From Alphaproteobacteria bacterium (GTDB lineage: Bacteria > Pseudomonadota > Alphaproteobacteria > RF32 > CAG-239): DNA of 64,000 nt. This document shows positions 17,916 to 27,256 of the stretch, piece after piece (the first letter of the stretch is position 1; every line of letters starts with the position of its first letter). The notes beneath the pieces were generated by a model. That model was given only the letters and a program-made list of their open reading frames with translations, made no database searches and was not told the DNA's origin. The stretch covers positions 54,006 through 118,005 of the forward strand of contig JAQWBS010000004.1 in the NCBI GenBank assembly GCA_028706255.1, given 5' to 3'. The translations under genes were made by a program, and so were the position numbers.

Positions 17916-18380
17916 TTAGAAGTCGTGATATTCGAAAGGAAGGTCTTTGGTTTTTCTTTGAGGGTGATAAGTATAGATATTTGATGTTGTTGGAATATTG
18001 CTTGTTCTATGCCAATAACCTTTGTCTTCCATACACATACGATATTTACGTGGGGAGATTGATTCATTACGACGAAGGGAGTTAACAATAACTGGTTGAG
18101 CCCCTGGGTATGCAACATAACTTGCCCAAACGCCTTTATCTGTGTGCCAGTTCGCTCTGATGTCTAAACGGGCTTCTTCCGAATAAAACCAACTTTTAAC
18201 ATTTGGAAGAAGGCGAAAATCTTCAGCTTTTTTCATACATTCTGAATGGTCTCGAGAAAATTTTTCAATGCCAGTGTTTTCTCTTTCCCAGTGATAAATG
18301 ACTTGTCCTTCGCCTTTTGAGGTGGTGGAACAAGCAGAAAGAAGTGAAAGTGCAATTAATGTTTTAATGGTTTTTTTCAT
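17916..18380 (-). CDS. Small lipoprotein, hypothetical
   Basis: 154 aa from the ATG at 18380 (MKKTIKTLIALSLLSAC); the track's longer frame begins inside the GST gene. Lipobox LSAC, then a soluble domain with WERENTGIEKFSRDHSECMKKAEDF and a later MCMEDKGYW: the paired Cys with 'dhseCmk..' and 'CMedKGY' is seen in several small envelope lipoproteins, but I cannot name the family. The start falls 1 nt before the GST stop, so the two are coupled. Confidence 0.78.
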   Translation of the reverse strand: MKKTIKTLIALSLLSACSTTSKGEGQVIYHWERENTGIEKFSRDHSECMKKAEDFRLLPNVKSWFYSEEARLDIRANWHTDKGVWASYVAYPGAQPVIVNSLRRNESISPRKYRMCMEDKGYWHRTSNIPTTSNIYTYHPQRKTKDLPFEYHDF

Positions 18381-18381
18381 C

Positions 18382-19047
18382 TTAAAAATCCAAGTTTGCA
18401 TAGTGTTTAGAAGGGAGTATTCCTCTGATTGTGTCATTCAAAAGGTCTTTAAAGCTCGGACGAGATTTAATTTTTGAATACCAAATCTTTGCATTTCTAT
18501 AATTTTCCCAACTTACATCACCAAGATAGTCGATGATAGAAAGGTGGGCTGCGGCAGTGATATCTGCTAGAGAGAAAGTTTCGCCAGCAAGATAGTTGTC
18601 TTTTTCAGCGAGCCAGTCAATATATTCCATATGATAATTGAGATTATTCAAGCCAATTTTCAAAATTTTTGAATCAGGTGCAAGCCCTTTGCTGAATCTT
18701 TTATGCACTTTTTCGACAACAATTTTTTTATAAACATCCTCATAGAATTTGGTGTCAAACCATTCAATGATGTTTCTTGCGTCAGCACGTTGCTTAATGT
18801 CATCAGGAAGCAATCTAATTTCTTTGATGAAATCTTCTAAATATTCGCTGATAGCATAATTCCCGCTAATAAAATTTCCGTCATAGAGAAAGATTGGCAA
18901 GCTTCCTGAAGGGTTAAGTTGATAAACTTCTTCAGATAAGTTCCAAGGTTCTTCTTCTTTCAAAACAAACAGCACTTTTTTTTCAGACATTTGAAGTCTG
19001 ATTTTGCGACTGAAAGGTGATGTTGTGTGGTGAATTAACAGAACCAT
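18382..19047 (-). CDS. Glutathione S-transferase family protein
   Basis: 221 aa. Thioredoxin-like N-domain with TSPFSRKIRL (the catalytic Ser/Cys loop is SPFS, so no Cys), NPSGSLPIFLYDG (cis-Pro) and the glutathione-gamma-Glu contact about 'SGNYAISEYLE'. All-helical C-domain with FSLADITAAAHLSIIDYLG, the N-capping box region. Substrate unknown. GAGAGG precedes the ATG. Second gene of a three-gene minus-strand set (binding protein, GST, lipoprotein). Confidence 0.87.
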   Translation of the reverse strand: MVLLIHHTTSPFSRKIRLQMSEKKVLFVLKEEEPWNLSEEVYQLNPSGSLPIFLYDGNFISGNYAISEYLEDFIKEIRLLPDDIKQRADARNIIEWFDTKFYEDVYKKIVVEKVHKRFSKGLAPDSKILKIGLNNLNYHMEYIDWLAEKDNYLAGETFSLADITAAAHLSIIDYLGDVSWENYRNAKIWYSKIKSRPSFKDLLNDTIRGILPSKHYANLDF

Positions 19048-19066
19048 TTAAGTTTTTGCCTCTCTT

Positions 19067-19921
19067 TTATTCTGGTGTTCGTGAAAATTCAGGGGAAACA
19101 ACCCCTTGATTTTGTTTTTCTATATTATTCATCATTTCGATTAAATAGTTGTTAATTTTTTCTAAGTTTTTTGGGTTCTCCAACTTTCTGGTTAAAGTTT
19201 GTGCAATGTAAGCGCGGTCTCTTGAAGTTTTAGAAAGTCCTAAAAACATTGGCATATCCCAAACTGCAGATTTTGAAAAACTGATTTTGTTGAGTAGCCC
19301 AAGTTTAGAAGCTTCAACCATATAAAAATAACGACTACCTATAATATAATCAATCTCCCCTCTGAAAAGTTTTTCAAAAAGTTTATAGGAATTATCAAAT
19401 TTCTCGGTTTTAAGACGATTAATTTGTGTTTGAACATAGTCATTCCAATGTTCTTTTGTGTGAATTCCGCCTTTGAGGGAAGTAAGGTCTGCAGTGCTTT
19501 TAATTCCATTTATTCGATTAGGCATAGTGATGATGTATATTGGATTATTCACGACTGATGGATAAATATATTCAATGCCGTTGTAAATTTCAGTTTTTGA
19601 ATAAATTCCTAAAATTAAGTCAATTTTTCCACTGCGAACATCTCTGATTTCTTCTAAATAGCTATTGCCAATGGTGTAAGTGATTTGAAAGTTATGTTCT
19701 TCGGCATAATCATTTAAGAAATTTTTCAAAAAACTTGTGAAGGTGCTTTTCTTCTCTGGCTCTTGCAGATAGCCAAATGGAGGATAGTCGATAAAGCTAG
19801 TGACGTTCATTGCTTTAAATCTTTTACGTTCACGTTCGCTGGTGTCTAACATTGCGAAAGCTTTTGAAAAAATGAGGCACATCATGAATGTAAAGAGAAG
19901 TGTTTTGAAAAATTTATTCAT
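19067..19921 (-). CDS. Periplasmic solute-binding protein, family 3-like
   Basis: 284 aa with a signal peptide (to about residue 23, SKAFA). The mature part has the type II binding-protein plan: VTSFIDYPPFGYLQ, ITYTIGNSYLEEIRDVRSGKIDLILGIY, then LFEKLFRGEIDYIIGSRYFYM. This matches amino-acid-binding (SBP_bac_3) proteins, although no transporter permease or ATPase gene is next to it. It may instead be a stand-alone sensor or lytic-enzyme-like lobe. AGGATAA precedes the ATG. Confidence 0.78.
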   Translation of the reverse strand: MNKFFKTLLFTFMMCLIFSKAFAMLDTSERERKRFKAMNVTSFIDYPPFGYLQEPEKKSTFTSFLKNFLNDYAEEHNFQITYTIGNSYLEEIRDVRSGKIDLILGIYSKTEIYNGIEYIYPSVVNNPIYIITMPNRINGIKSTADLTSLKGGIHTKEHWNDYVQTQINRLKTEKFDNSYKLFEKLFRGEIDYIIGSRYFYMVEASKLGLLNKISFSKSAVWDMPMFLGLSKTSRDRAYIAQTLTRKLENPKNLEKINNYLIEMMNNIEKQNQGVVSPEFSRTPE

Positions 19922-20039
19922 GTTATTATCCTAAAAAAACCACTTACTTTTTTGGTTGACTTTTGTTATATTATAAATCATAGATTAACTAACGAGAGTT
20001 AAAAAATATTTTATATTATAAGCATAGCAGGTATATTAA

Positions 20040-20510
20040 ATGAATTCTACGCAAAAATATAGCGAAATTGATAAAAGCTCTATGAGTCAAGTTGAGCTTG
20101 AGGTGAGGGCGTTGGTTAAGTCTGCTTCAAATTTAAATGCAATTAAAGAAAACTGGGAAGCTCAGAAAAAAGATCTTGATGAAGCTTTGAATAAAAATCG
20201 TCGCTTATGGACTATCTTTGCCTCAGAAATGAACAATGAAAGTTGTCCTCAGCCGTTGAGTGTTCGTAGTGGTATTATAAATTTGGCAAATTATATTTTC
20301 AAAAAAACCGTGGATATTATGGTTAGTCCTGCACCTGAAAAATTAACTTCTTTGATAGATATTAATATGAACATTGCACGTGGGCTTTCTGAAAAAAAGA
20401 CTGCTCCGCAAGAAGAAGCTGCTCCTGTTGTGACACAAGCGGAAACGCCTTCTGAAGAAGTAAAAAAACAAGACGAAAATGATAAATATGGAGACATTTT
20501 TGGAGAATAG
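20040..20510 (+). CDS. flaF: Flagellar biosynthesis regulator FlaF
   Basis: 156 aa. FlaF is required for flagellin translation or secretion in alphaproteobacteria and works with FlbT. Family core: VELEVRALVKSASNLNAI, then ALNKNRRLWTIFASEMNNE, VRSGIINLANYIFKKT and LIDINMNIARGL. The usual family length is about 115-120 residues; here about 40 extra acidic, Ala/Pro/Glu-rich residues follow. It sits upstream of fliK, separated by a terminator and a sigma-54 promoter, so it is transcribed independently. Confidence 0.9.
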   Translation: MNSTQKYSEIDKSSMSQVELEVRALVKSASNLNAIKENWEAQKKDLDEALNKNRRLWTIFASEMNNESCPQPLSVRSGIINLANYIFKKTVDIMVSPAPEKLTSLIDINMNIARGLSEKKTAPQEEAAPVVTQAETPSEEVKKQDENDKYGDIFGE

Positions 20511-20539
20511 ATTGTAAGGTTTGTTTTGAAGTGTTTATA

Positions 20540-20565
20540 CCCCTTTCTTTTGAGAGGGTTTTTTT
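20540..20565 (+). terminator. flaF terminator
   Basis: CCCTTTC/GAGAGGG stem with one G-T pair, then T7. Confidence 0.85.
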
Positions 20566-20604
20566 ATGACCTTGTTTTTAAAAATGATATTGTTTTATAA
20601 AATT

Positions 20605-20620
20605 TGGCACGCATTTTGCA
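20605..20620 (+). promoter_or_regulatory. Sigma-54 promoter for fliK-flgD-flgE
   Basis: TGGCACGCATTTTGCA is an exact -24/-12 element (GG-N10-GC), 40 bp before the fliK ATG. A FlbD-type sigma-54 activator is encoded 9 kb downstream, so the operon is likely a late (hook) flagellar class. Confidence 0.9.
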
Positions 20621-20660
20621 TATACAACTTTATGGTAAATTTTTTATTTGAGGTTTTACT

Positions 20661-22391
20661 ATGGAAGTTAAAGACGTAAATAGTTTAGTTAATCAAGTTT
20701 TAAGTGGAAACGCAAGTTTGCGTAATATTGCTTTTGACAGTGCTTTCTCTGAATTAATTAAGGAAAAGTCTGATGAAACAAGCAAAAATAAGCTTGTGAA
20801 TGCTCAAGAAACATCTTCAGTGACAAAAGCGGTGAAAAACCAGCCTGAAGTGAAAGCTGTTGCGAAGAGCAAAGGTAGCGTTTCAGAAGAAAAGACAAAG
20901 CGTGCTTCTATGGCTGAGGTAAACTCTCAAACAACAACGAAAAATGAGATGAAGGAAAAGCCTGCTATTCAGCAAACTTCGGAAAAAGCAGAGAAAACAG
21001 AAAAAGTTGCAACAACTAAGGAAGGAAAGACTTCTACGTCTGTTGAAGAAAATAATAAAACAACAGTTGCAGAAACAGAGAAAGAAACGGCAGACGTTTC
21101 CGTGGAAGCACAAATTGTTGTTCCTTTTGTTGAAGCACCTGTTGCTCAGGTTTCTGAAACAGTTACACAAGTTGAAGAACCAGCTTTAGACGGGGTTGAT
21201 CAAGTTGATTTGGTAGAAGTTTCTATTGCTAAAGAAGGTGAAGTTGAGGTTGCAGAAAACCTTGCTCCTAAAATAGATATTTCTTCAAAGTCAGAGGCTA
21301 ATTTAGAGGTGGATGCTAAAGCTGTTGTTCAACCAGAACTGTTGTCTGAAGATGTTGAAGTTGCTGTCGAGCTTTCAAAGGTTGCCCCAAAAATGACTTC
21401 TGATGTTTCTGTACCCGTTGAAAATGTTGTAAAAGCTGAAGCTGCTCCACAGGCATTAGACGCAAAAGAAGTTCTTAAAAAAGAAACTGTGTCAGCAGAT
21501 TCAAAAGCGGTTGAACAAGTTGAAAAAGTGGCTGTTCAAGCTCAGAAAATTTCTGAAATTGTTGGTAGTGATAAAAAATTGATGGTTAATGTTGAGGTGA
21601 AGGAGGAAAAATTTTCCTACTTGGCAAATAAGATTGTCAATAATTCTGTTGATGTGGCAAAGGCTGTTGAAGCTGTTGCTTCTGAGACTTCCTCTGAGGC
21701 ACCTGCTTTAGATGGTGGAGAAGTTGTTTCTCAATCAACAACTCAATCTTCTGCAAAAACAACTCCTGTTGCTACACCTACGCCAGTTGCGGCAGCCGTC
21801 GTAAATGCTCCTGTTAATGCGACGCAAAATAGTTCAACATCTGATGTGCTTTTGGCAAGTGGTGCAAAAGTTACTGAAAATGTTGTATCTAATGTTTCAA
21901 ACACACAAGTTAGCGGAAAAATTTTGCTTAATTCTGAATTGGCAGGCAAAGAAGAAACTAAAGCGGGATTCAAAGATGTTTATAAAGGCATGAGTAAAGA
22001 AGTTGTTGATCAAGTTAAGGTGAATATTACAAAATCTGCTGTGAAAGGCATTGATAAAATTAATATTCAGTTGAAACCTGAAGAGCTTGGTTCAATTGAA
22101 GTGAAAATGCAAATCGGCAAAGATGGTAAAATCAGCGCTCATATTGTTTCTGCAAAAGCAGAAACATTGGAAATTCTGCAAAAAGATGTTCAATCTTTGG
22201 AAAAAGCATTCAATGAAGCAGGGTTTAATACAGATAGTGGTAGTTTGACCTTTAGTCATCGTCAACAAGATGAAACTGAAAACCGTGCTCAGCTTAAAAG
22301 TTTTATTGGGAATCATTTAGAAAGAGAAACCGAAGTGGCAAATCAAGATTATTCTTGGAATGCTAATGGTGGTCTCAATATTAGAGTGTAA
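20661..22391 (+). CDS. fliK: Flagellar hook-length control protein FliK
   Basis: 576 aa. FliK measures hook length and switches export from rod/hook to filament substrates. The N-terminal 420 residues are a low-complexity Val/Glu/Lys/Ala-rich, Cys-free ruler-like region. The C-terminal Flg_hook domain is clear at about 450-540: VKVNITKSAVKGIDKINIQLKPEELGSIEVKMQIGKDGKISAHI and LEKAFNEAGFNT. First gene of the sigma-54 operon, 11 bp before flgD. A second FliK-like gene lies at 34611. Confidence 0.92.
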   Translation: MEVKDVNSLVNQVLSGNASLRNIAFDSAFSELIKEKSDETSKNKLVNAQETSSVTKAVKNQPEVKAVAKSKGSVSEEKTKRASMAEVNSQTTTKNEMKEKPAIQQTSEKAEKTEKVATTKEGKTSTSVEENNKTTVAETEKETADVSVEAQIVVPFVEAPVAQVSETVTQVEEPALDGVDQVDLVEVSIAKEGEVEVAENLAPKIDISSKSEANLEVDAKAVVQPELLSEDVEVAVELSKVAPKMTSDVSVPVENVVKAEAAPQALDAKEVLKKETVSADSKAVEQVEKVAVQAQKISEIVGSDKKLMVNVEVKEEKFSYLANKIVNNSVDVAKAVEAVASETSSEAPALDGGEVVSQSTTQSSAKTTPVATPTPVAAAVVNAPVNATQNSSTSDVLLASGAKVTENVVSNVSNTQVSGKILLNSELAGKEETKAGFKDVYKGMSKEVVDQVKVNITKSAVKGIDKINIQLKPEELGSIEVKMQIGKDGKISAHIVSAKAETLEILQKDVQSLEKAFNEAGFNTDSGSLTFSHRQQDETENRAQLKSFIGNHLERETEVANQDYSWNANGGLNIRV

Positions 22392-22402
22392 GGAGAATAA
22401 CC

Positions 22403-23155
22403 ATGGTCGATTTAAGTGCAATTACAGGTTACACAACCAACACAACAACCACAGATACTGCAACATCAACTTTGTCTGCGGATATGAATACTTTTTTGAA
22501 ATTGTTGACAACGCAGCTTCAATATCAAGATCCTCTTGATCCAATGGATACGGCAGAATTTACCAATCAGTTGGTACAATATTCAGCAGTTGAACAACAA
22601 ATTCAAACCAATAGTAAACTAGATAATTTGGTAACGCTCAATATTTCCAACTTGGCGGCGCAAGCTGTTTCATACATAGATAAAGTGGTCCAAGTTTTGG
22701 GAGATGTTATGCCGCTTGAAAATGGTGTAGCTAAAGCGACATATACTTTGGATAAAAATGTTACATCTTCTGTGATTACGGTTAAGGATATGAACGGAAA
22801 TATCGTTTATTCCGAGGCAGGAAATAAAGATGCTGGGACATATGATTTCGAATGGGACGGAAAAGATAGTGATGGTAACCAGCTTGAAGATGGTGCATAT
22901 CAAATTGCAGTAACAACGAATGTGGCAAGTGGCGAAACAGCTGCGAATGTTGTGACAACAATCTTTGGAAAAGTGACAGGAATTGCCAGTGATGAATCAA
23001 CCATTTACGTTGGTCTGGGTGATTCTGTGACTTCTCAACTTGGTGACATTTTAACCATTAGAAATGATGGCTATTTTGATAAGAAAAATACAACGACAGA
23101 TACGGGAACTGACACTGGAACGGATTCAGATTCGGACACAGTTGTTGGAGCTTAG
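22403..23155 (+). CDS. flgD: Flagellar hook assembly scaffold FlgD
   Basis: 250 aa. FlgD caps the growing hook and directs FlgE addition. N-terminal signature: MNTFLKLLTTQLQYQDPLDPMDTAEFTNQLVQYSAVEQQ. C-terminal beta domain: WDGKDSDGNQLEDGAYQIAV (FLGD-Ig type). The tail is a Thr/Asp/Ser-rich stretch (TDTGTDTGTDSDSD) not usual in the family. GGAG lies 7 nt before the ATG. Confidence 0.95.
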   Translation: MVDLSAITGYTTNTTTTDTATSTLSADMNTFLKLLTTQLQYQDPLDPMDTAEFTNQLVQYSAVEQQIQTNSKLDNLVTLNISNLAAQAVSYIDKVVQVLGDVMPLENGVAKATYTLDKNVTSSVITVKDMNGNIVYSEAGNKDAGTYDFEWDGKDSDGNQLEDGAYQIAVTTNVASGETAANVVTTIFGKVTGIASDESTIYVGLGDSVTSQLGDILTIRNDGYFDKKNTTTDTGTDTGTDSDSDTVVGA

Positions 23156-23211
23156 TTGAATAAGATGAATATTATTATGTTAGAAATAAGAAAACTTTAG
23201 GGAGATTAATT

Positions 23212-25398
23212 ATGAGTTTATTTGGTGCAATGCAATCAGGTATTTCAGGTCTTACTGCCCAATCAAGTGCGATGGCAGCAATTTCTGATAATATCGTGAA
23301 TGTGAATACCATTGGTTATAAAAACACAAATGTTGATTTTAAGACCTTGGTTACAAAACAGACTTCAAGCACGAACTATTCCTCTGGCGGTGTTCAAGGT
23401 GTGACGAAACAATCTGTTGATATGCAAGGGCTTTTGGCGGATAATTCGTCATCAACAGCTGTGGCAATTAGTGGTAGTGGTTATTTTGTTGTTAACCAGA
23501 CATCTTCTGGAACAGATGGTCTTTGGGCTTACACGAGAGCAGGTGATTTTTCAACGGATGAGAATGGTTATTTGAAAAACACTTCTGGTTATTATGCTCA
23601 GGCTTGGTCTTTGTTGCCATGGGACGGAAATGCGAATGCAAGTACTGTGACTTTAAACGGCATTACTTATATGAAAGCGTATTATGACAGCAATGGAAAC
23701 ACAGTTTATGTGAATGACAATGTGATTGATAGTAAAAACCTCCAAGCTGTTAACTTGAGTAAAATTGGTGGTACGGCTGATGCAACACAACAATTGTCAA
23801 TTGGTGCAAACTTACCAGCTGATGACACGTCAGGAACGACACGTTCAATTTCTGCTTTGATTTATGATAGCTTAGGTAATGCTAGTAACTTAAGTTTGAA
23901 TTTCCAAAAAGAATATGGAATTTCTTGGGGCTTGGATGTTTCTGTTCCAAACAAAGCAACAAATGTGACCGTGAACACGAAAGACAACAAAGTCTTCTCT
24001 TCTGCTGGTCAAATGCAGTTTACGGATATTCCAAAGAACGGTTCATCAATTGCTATTACAGATGACAGCACAGGAACAACATATAATTTTGTGTTTACGA
24101 ACAATCCTTCTTCTGTAACTTCTCCTGATATTGCAGTCGATTTAAGTTCTGTTTTGTCTGTGAGCGATTTTACAACAGCTTTTGGTGAAGCAATTCAGGA
24201 AAATGTTCCATCTGCGGATCGTTTTGCAGTTGATAGTAATACAATCTCTATCACTCAATCTGTTGGGGGTTCAAAATTAACTATTGATGCTAGTAAAACT
24301 TTGGCTTGTGTTCAGTCTGGGGCTCATCCAAACTTAACAACAGGTATTCCTTCTGGTATCTTTACAATTGATGCAATTGATCAAGATTTGAAAAATGGTG
24401 CAGCAATCAACTTTACTTCTACAACAACAGCCGACTATGTTGGTCAATCTGTGGTAATTGATGGCAAAACTTATACCTTCACAAATGGTACAACAGCGGC
24501 TTCACCAGCAATTACAGTTGATATTTCAGCCTCAATTAATGGTACAAACATTGATAATACAGGCGTTGTTGAAACTTTGGTGAATGTCTTGAATGCTGAT
24601 GGTAACCAAGATGAGCCAGGTAGATTTACAGCAAGTGGTTTGACTTTGGAAATTAATCCAACAACAACAGCTTCTGATATTTCAATTGATTTTTCAGGTT
24701 TGGGTTCAGCAGTTTCTGGTTCTGTTAGAGATGCTGTTGCAGGTTGGACAACGAACTTGTCTGCACCTCGCACAATTGGAACTGAGTTCACTTATGACAC
24801 AATTGCATATAAGGGTGACAAAATTCCAGCAGTTACGTTTAACTCTGATGGTACACCTAAATACTATAATGTTGCTGATGTGTCTATTGAATGGGCAAAT
24901 GGTGCAAAAGATATGACTGGTGACACAAATCAGGGAACGACAATTTCGCTTAGCCTTGGTGAAGCTGGCACAAATACAGGTTTGACTTGTTTATCTGGAA
25001 CATTTGACCAAAACTATATCAAACAAGATGGTGCAAAATTCGGTAGCTATGCTGGCGTGAGCATTGATGAGAATGGTGTGGTTACGGCAATGTTTGATAA
25101 TGGTGAGCTTCGTCCAATTGCTATTATTCCTTTGGCAACCTTTACAAACCCTAACGCAATGGAATCTCTCACAGGGAACGTTTGGTTAGAAACTGAATAT
25201 TCTGGTGAGCCATTGTTAAAAACTGCTGGACAAGGCGGTGCGGGAACAATCACTTCTAACTCTCTTGAACAATCCACAGTGGATTTAGCGACTGAGTTTT
25301 CAAATATGATTGTGACGCAAAGAGCTTATTCTGCAGCGACAAAAATTATCACAACATCTAGTGATATGCTTTCAGAACTGACTAATCTGATTAGATAG
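23212..25398 (+). CDS. flgE: Flagellar hook protein FlgE
   Basis: 728 aa, larger than the roughly 400-600 residues typical. N-terminal rod/hook motif MSLFGAMQSGISGLTAQSSAMAAISDNIVNVNTIGYKN and C-terminal motif NSLEQSTVDLATEFSNMIVTQRAYSAATKIITTSSDML are complete; the extra length lies in the surface-exposed middle, which contains Thr/Ser-rich repeats like those in flagellin. Exported through the flagellar T3SS without a signal peptide. RBS AGGGAG. Last gene before a terminator at 25428. Confidence 0.96.
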   Translation: MSLFGAMQSGISGLTAQSSAMAAISDNIVNVNTIGYKNTNVDFKTLVTKQTSSTNYSSGGVQGVTKQSVDMQGLLADNSSSTAVAISGSGYFVVNQTSSGTDGLWAYTRAGDFSTDENGYLKNTSGYYAQAWSLLPWDGNANASTVTLNGITYMKAYYDSNGNTVYVNDNVIDSKNLQAVNLSKIGGTADATQQLSIGANLPADDTSGTTRSISALIYDSLGNASNLSLNFQKEYGISWGLDVSVPNKATNVTVNTKDNKVFSSAGQMQFTDIPKNGSSIAITDDSTGTTYNFVFTNNPSSVTSPDIAVDLSSVLSVSDFTTAFGEAIQENVPSADRFAVDSNTISITQSVGGSKLTIDASKTLACVQSGAHPNLTTGIPSGIFTIDAIDQDLKNGAAINFTSTTTADYVGQSVVIDGKTYTFTNGTTAASPAITVDISASINGTNIDNTGVVETLVNVLNADGNQDEPGRFTASGLTLEINPTTTASDISIDFSGLGSAVSGSVRDAVAGWTTNLSAPRTIGTEFTYDTIAYKGDKIPAVTFNSDGTPKYYNVADVSIEWANGAKDMTGDTNQGTTISLSLGEAGTNTGLTCLSGTFDQNYIKQDGAKFGSYAGVSIDENGVVTAMFDNGELRPIAIIPLATFTNPNAMESLTGNVWLETEYSGEPLLKTAGQGGAGTITSNSLEQSTVDLATEFSNMIVTQRAYSAATKIITTSSDMLSELTNLIR

Positions 25399-25427
25399 TG
25401 AGCTTATGAACAAGAAACCCTAAAGTA

Positions 25428-25454
25428 GCGTCCCGTCATTTGGCGGGGCGTTTT
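25428..25454 (+). terminator. flgE operon terminator
   Basis: GCGTCCCG/CGGGGCG hairpin followed by TTTTC, 30 bp after flgE. Confidence 0.75.
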
Positions 25455-25616
25455 CTTGCTTCTAAGGCTTGAAATTGTTGATGTTTTGAGCTATCTTCTC
25501 TTGTGAGAGCAGAATTTTAGTCTGTGAATATTTATTTTTATCGTTTAACAATATTAATTTTTAAGTTAACTATAAGTAACGTGGTATGGAATATTTAAAT
25601 TTAAGGGTACTCTTAA
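25455..25616. other. Intergenic leader of the fliF operon
   Basis: 162 AT-rich bases holding the promoter of the basal-body operon. Several TTAA words occur (about 25548-25570), but none with the 7-nt CtrA spacing. I cannot assign a promoter. Confidence 0.4.
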
Positions 25617-27236
25617 GTGAATAGTTTTTTGCAAAGTATTAAGAATTTGTCGCCAGGGCGTCTGGCTTCAATTTCTGCGATATTAATTTTTTTAATGGCG
25701 TTTTTCGTATATATGATTAACGGGGTTTCCAGTGGGGACTACGTTGTTCTTTATACGGATTTGGAATTGGGCGATTCAAAACAAATTGTTGAAAAGCTTG
25801 AAACGTCTAATGTGAAATATCGTTTAACCAAAAATGGAACAGAGGTGTTAGTGCCAAGTGAAGTCGTCAATAAAATGCGTGTTGAAACGGCGGAGTTAGC
25901 GTTGCCTTCAAAAGGTTCTAATGTCGGATATGAAATTTTTGATAATACTGATGCTTTAGGTTCAACAAATTTTGTGCAAAATATCAACTTAGTGAGAGCT
26001 TTGGAAGGTGAACTTGCCCGAACGATTCGTGGGGTTGATAATGTTCAAAGCGTTAGAGTTCATCTTGTTTTGCCTAAAAGAGAAATGTTTGCCAAAGAAG
26101 AACAAGCTCCTTCTGCTTCTGTTGTAATTAAAACACGTCGTGGTGTTTTGAGTTTGAAAAATATTCAATCTATTCAAAAATTGGTTGCTGCGGCAGTGCC
26201 TAAGCTTGATGTGAAAAATGTGGCAATTGTTGACACAGCAGGAAATTTATTGACAGATAATTTTGATGATAGTGAAGCCAGAACCAATGTGAATAATGAA
26301 ATTATCAAGCTTGATACCGAGAAACGTTTAGAAAATAAGATTAATTCTTTGTTGGAAAGAATTGTCGGTGTGGGTCGTGCAAAATCTAAAGTTAGCATAG
26401 ATATGGATTTTGACCAAGTTGTCACAAATGAAGAAATTTATGACCCTGATAGCCAAGTTATCCGTTCTTCTTCAACCATTGTTGAAGAGGGTAAAAATGC
26501 TGATGGTGAAAAACCAGTGAGCGTTTCGCAAAACATTCCAAATGCAGATGTAATTAGTAATGTGGCGGGAAGCAGTTCTGAAAATTCTCGCACCGAAGAA
26601 ACAATTAACTATGAAATTTCTAAAACAATTCGCAATAAAGTTAAAAATAATGGCGAAGTGACTAGAGTTTCTGTTGCGGTTATGGTGGATGGTTTTTATG
26701 AAAAAGCCAGTGATGGTACGGAAACTTATCAAGAAAGAACCCCACAACAAATGGAAAAAATTGCGAATATTGTGAAGTCTGCTGTTGGTTATGACGCGAA
26801 CCGTGGCGATGTGGTTGAAGTGGAAAATATCCGCTTTGCAATGCAAGATTCAGATGTGTTGGAAGAAAAATATCAAACAATGTTTGGCTTTGAAAAAGCA
26901 GACATCTTACGTATTGCTGAAGGTTTAGGTGTTGCGTTGGTTGCCATTTTGGTTATTCTCCTTGTGATTAGACCATTAATTAATAATGCCTTTGACACGT
27001 CTTCAACAACTAGTGCTGAACCTGCTCTGATTGGAGAGCGTGAAGGAGATGATAGTGTCTTAATTTCCAACTTCTTGAATGAAGAAAACAAAGAGGTTGA
27101 GGAACTGATAAATCTGAATAAAATCGATGGGCGAATTAAAGCATCGCTTATCAAGAAGATTAATGATATTGTTGAAAGAAACCCTGATACAGCCGTTAAC
27201 ATCATTCGTACATGGCTCTATCAGAGTGATAATTAG
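25617..27236 (+). CDS. fliF: Flagellar MS-ring protein FliF
   Basis: 539 aa; inner-membrane ring that houses the export gate. Starts at GTG (25617) with AAGGG upstream. Membrane helices at about 18-38 (LASISAILIFLMAFFVYMI) and 440-462 (GVALVAILVILLVIRPLI); the periplasmic ring-building motif region (VVLYTDLELGDSKQIVEKL; ALEGELARTIRGVDNVQSVRVHLVLPKRE) is typical. The C-terminal tail binds FliG. First gene of a long unidirectional operon reaching 37454. Confidence 0.96.
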   Translation: MNSFLQSIKNLSPGRLASISAILIFLMAFFVYMINGVSSGDYVVLYTDLELGDSKQIVEKLETSNVKYRLTKNGTEVLVPSEVVNKMRVETAELALPSKGSNVGYEIFDNTDALGSTNFVQNINLVRALEGELARTIRGVDNVQSVRVHLVLPKREMFAKEEQAPSASVVIKTRRGVLSLKNIQSIQKLVAAAVPKLDVKNVAIVDTAGNLLTDNFDDSEARTNVNNEIIKLDTEKRLENKINSLLERIVGVGRAKSKVSIDMDFDQVVTNEEIYDPDSQVIRSSSTIVEEGKNADGEKPVSVSQNIPNADVISNVAGSSSENSRTEETINYEISKTIRNKVKNNGEVTRVSVAVMVDGFYEKASDGTETYQERTPQQMEKIANIVKSAVGYDANRGDVVEVENIRFAMQDSDVLEEKYQTMFGFEKADILRIAEGLGVALVAILVILLVIRPLINNAFDTSSTTSAEPALIGEREGDDSVLISNFLNEENKEVEELINLNKIDGRIKASLIKKINDIVERNPDTAVNIIRTWLYQSDN

Positions 27237-27256
27237 TAGCGTGTGAGGTTTGGAAG

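Noticed and set aside
25548-25576. Several TTAA words upstream of fliF as a CtrA site
   Set aside because: Spacings are 3, 5, 8 or 12 nt, none is the required 7.
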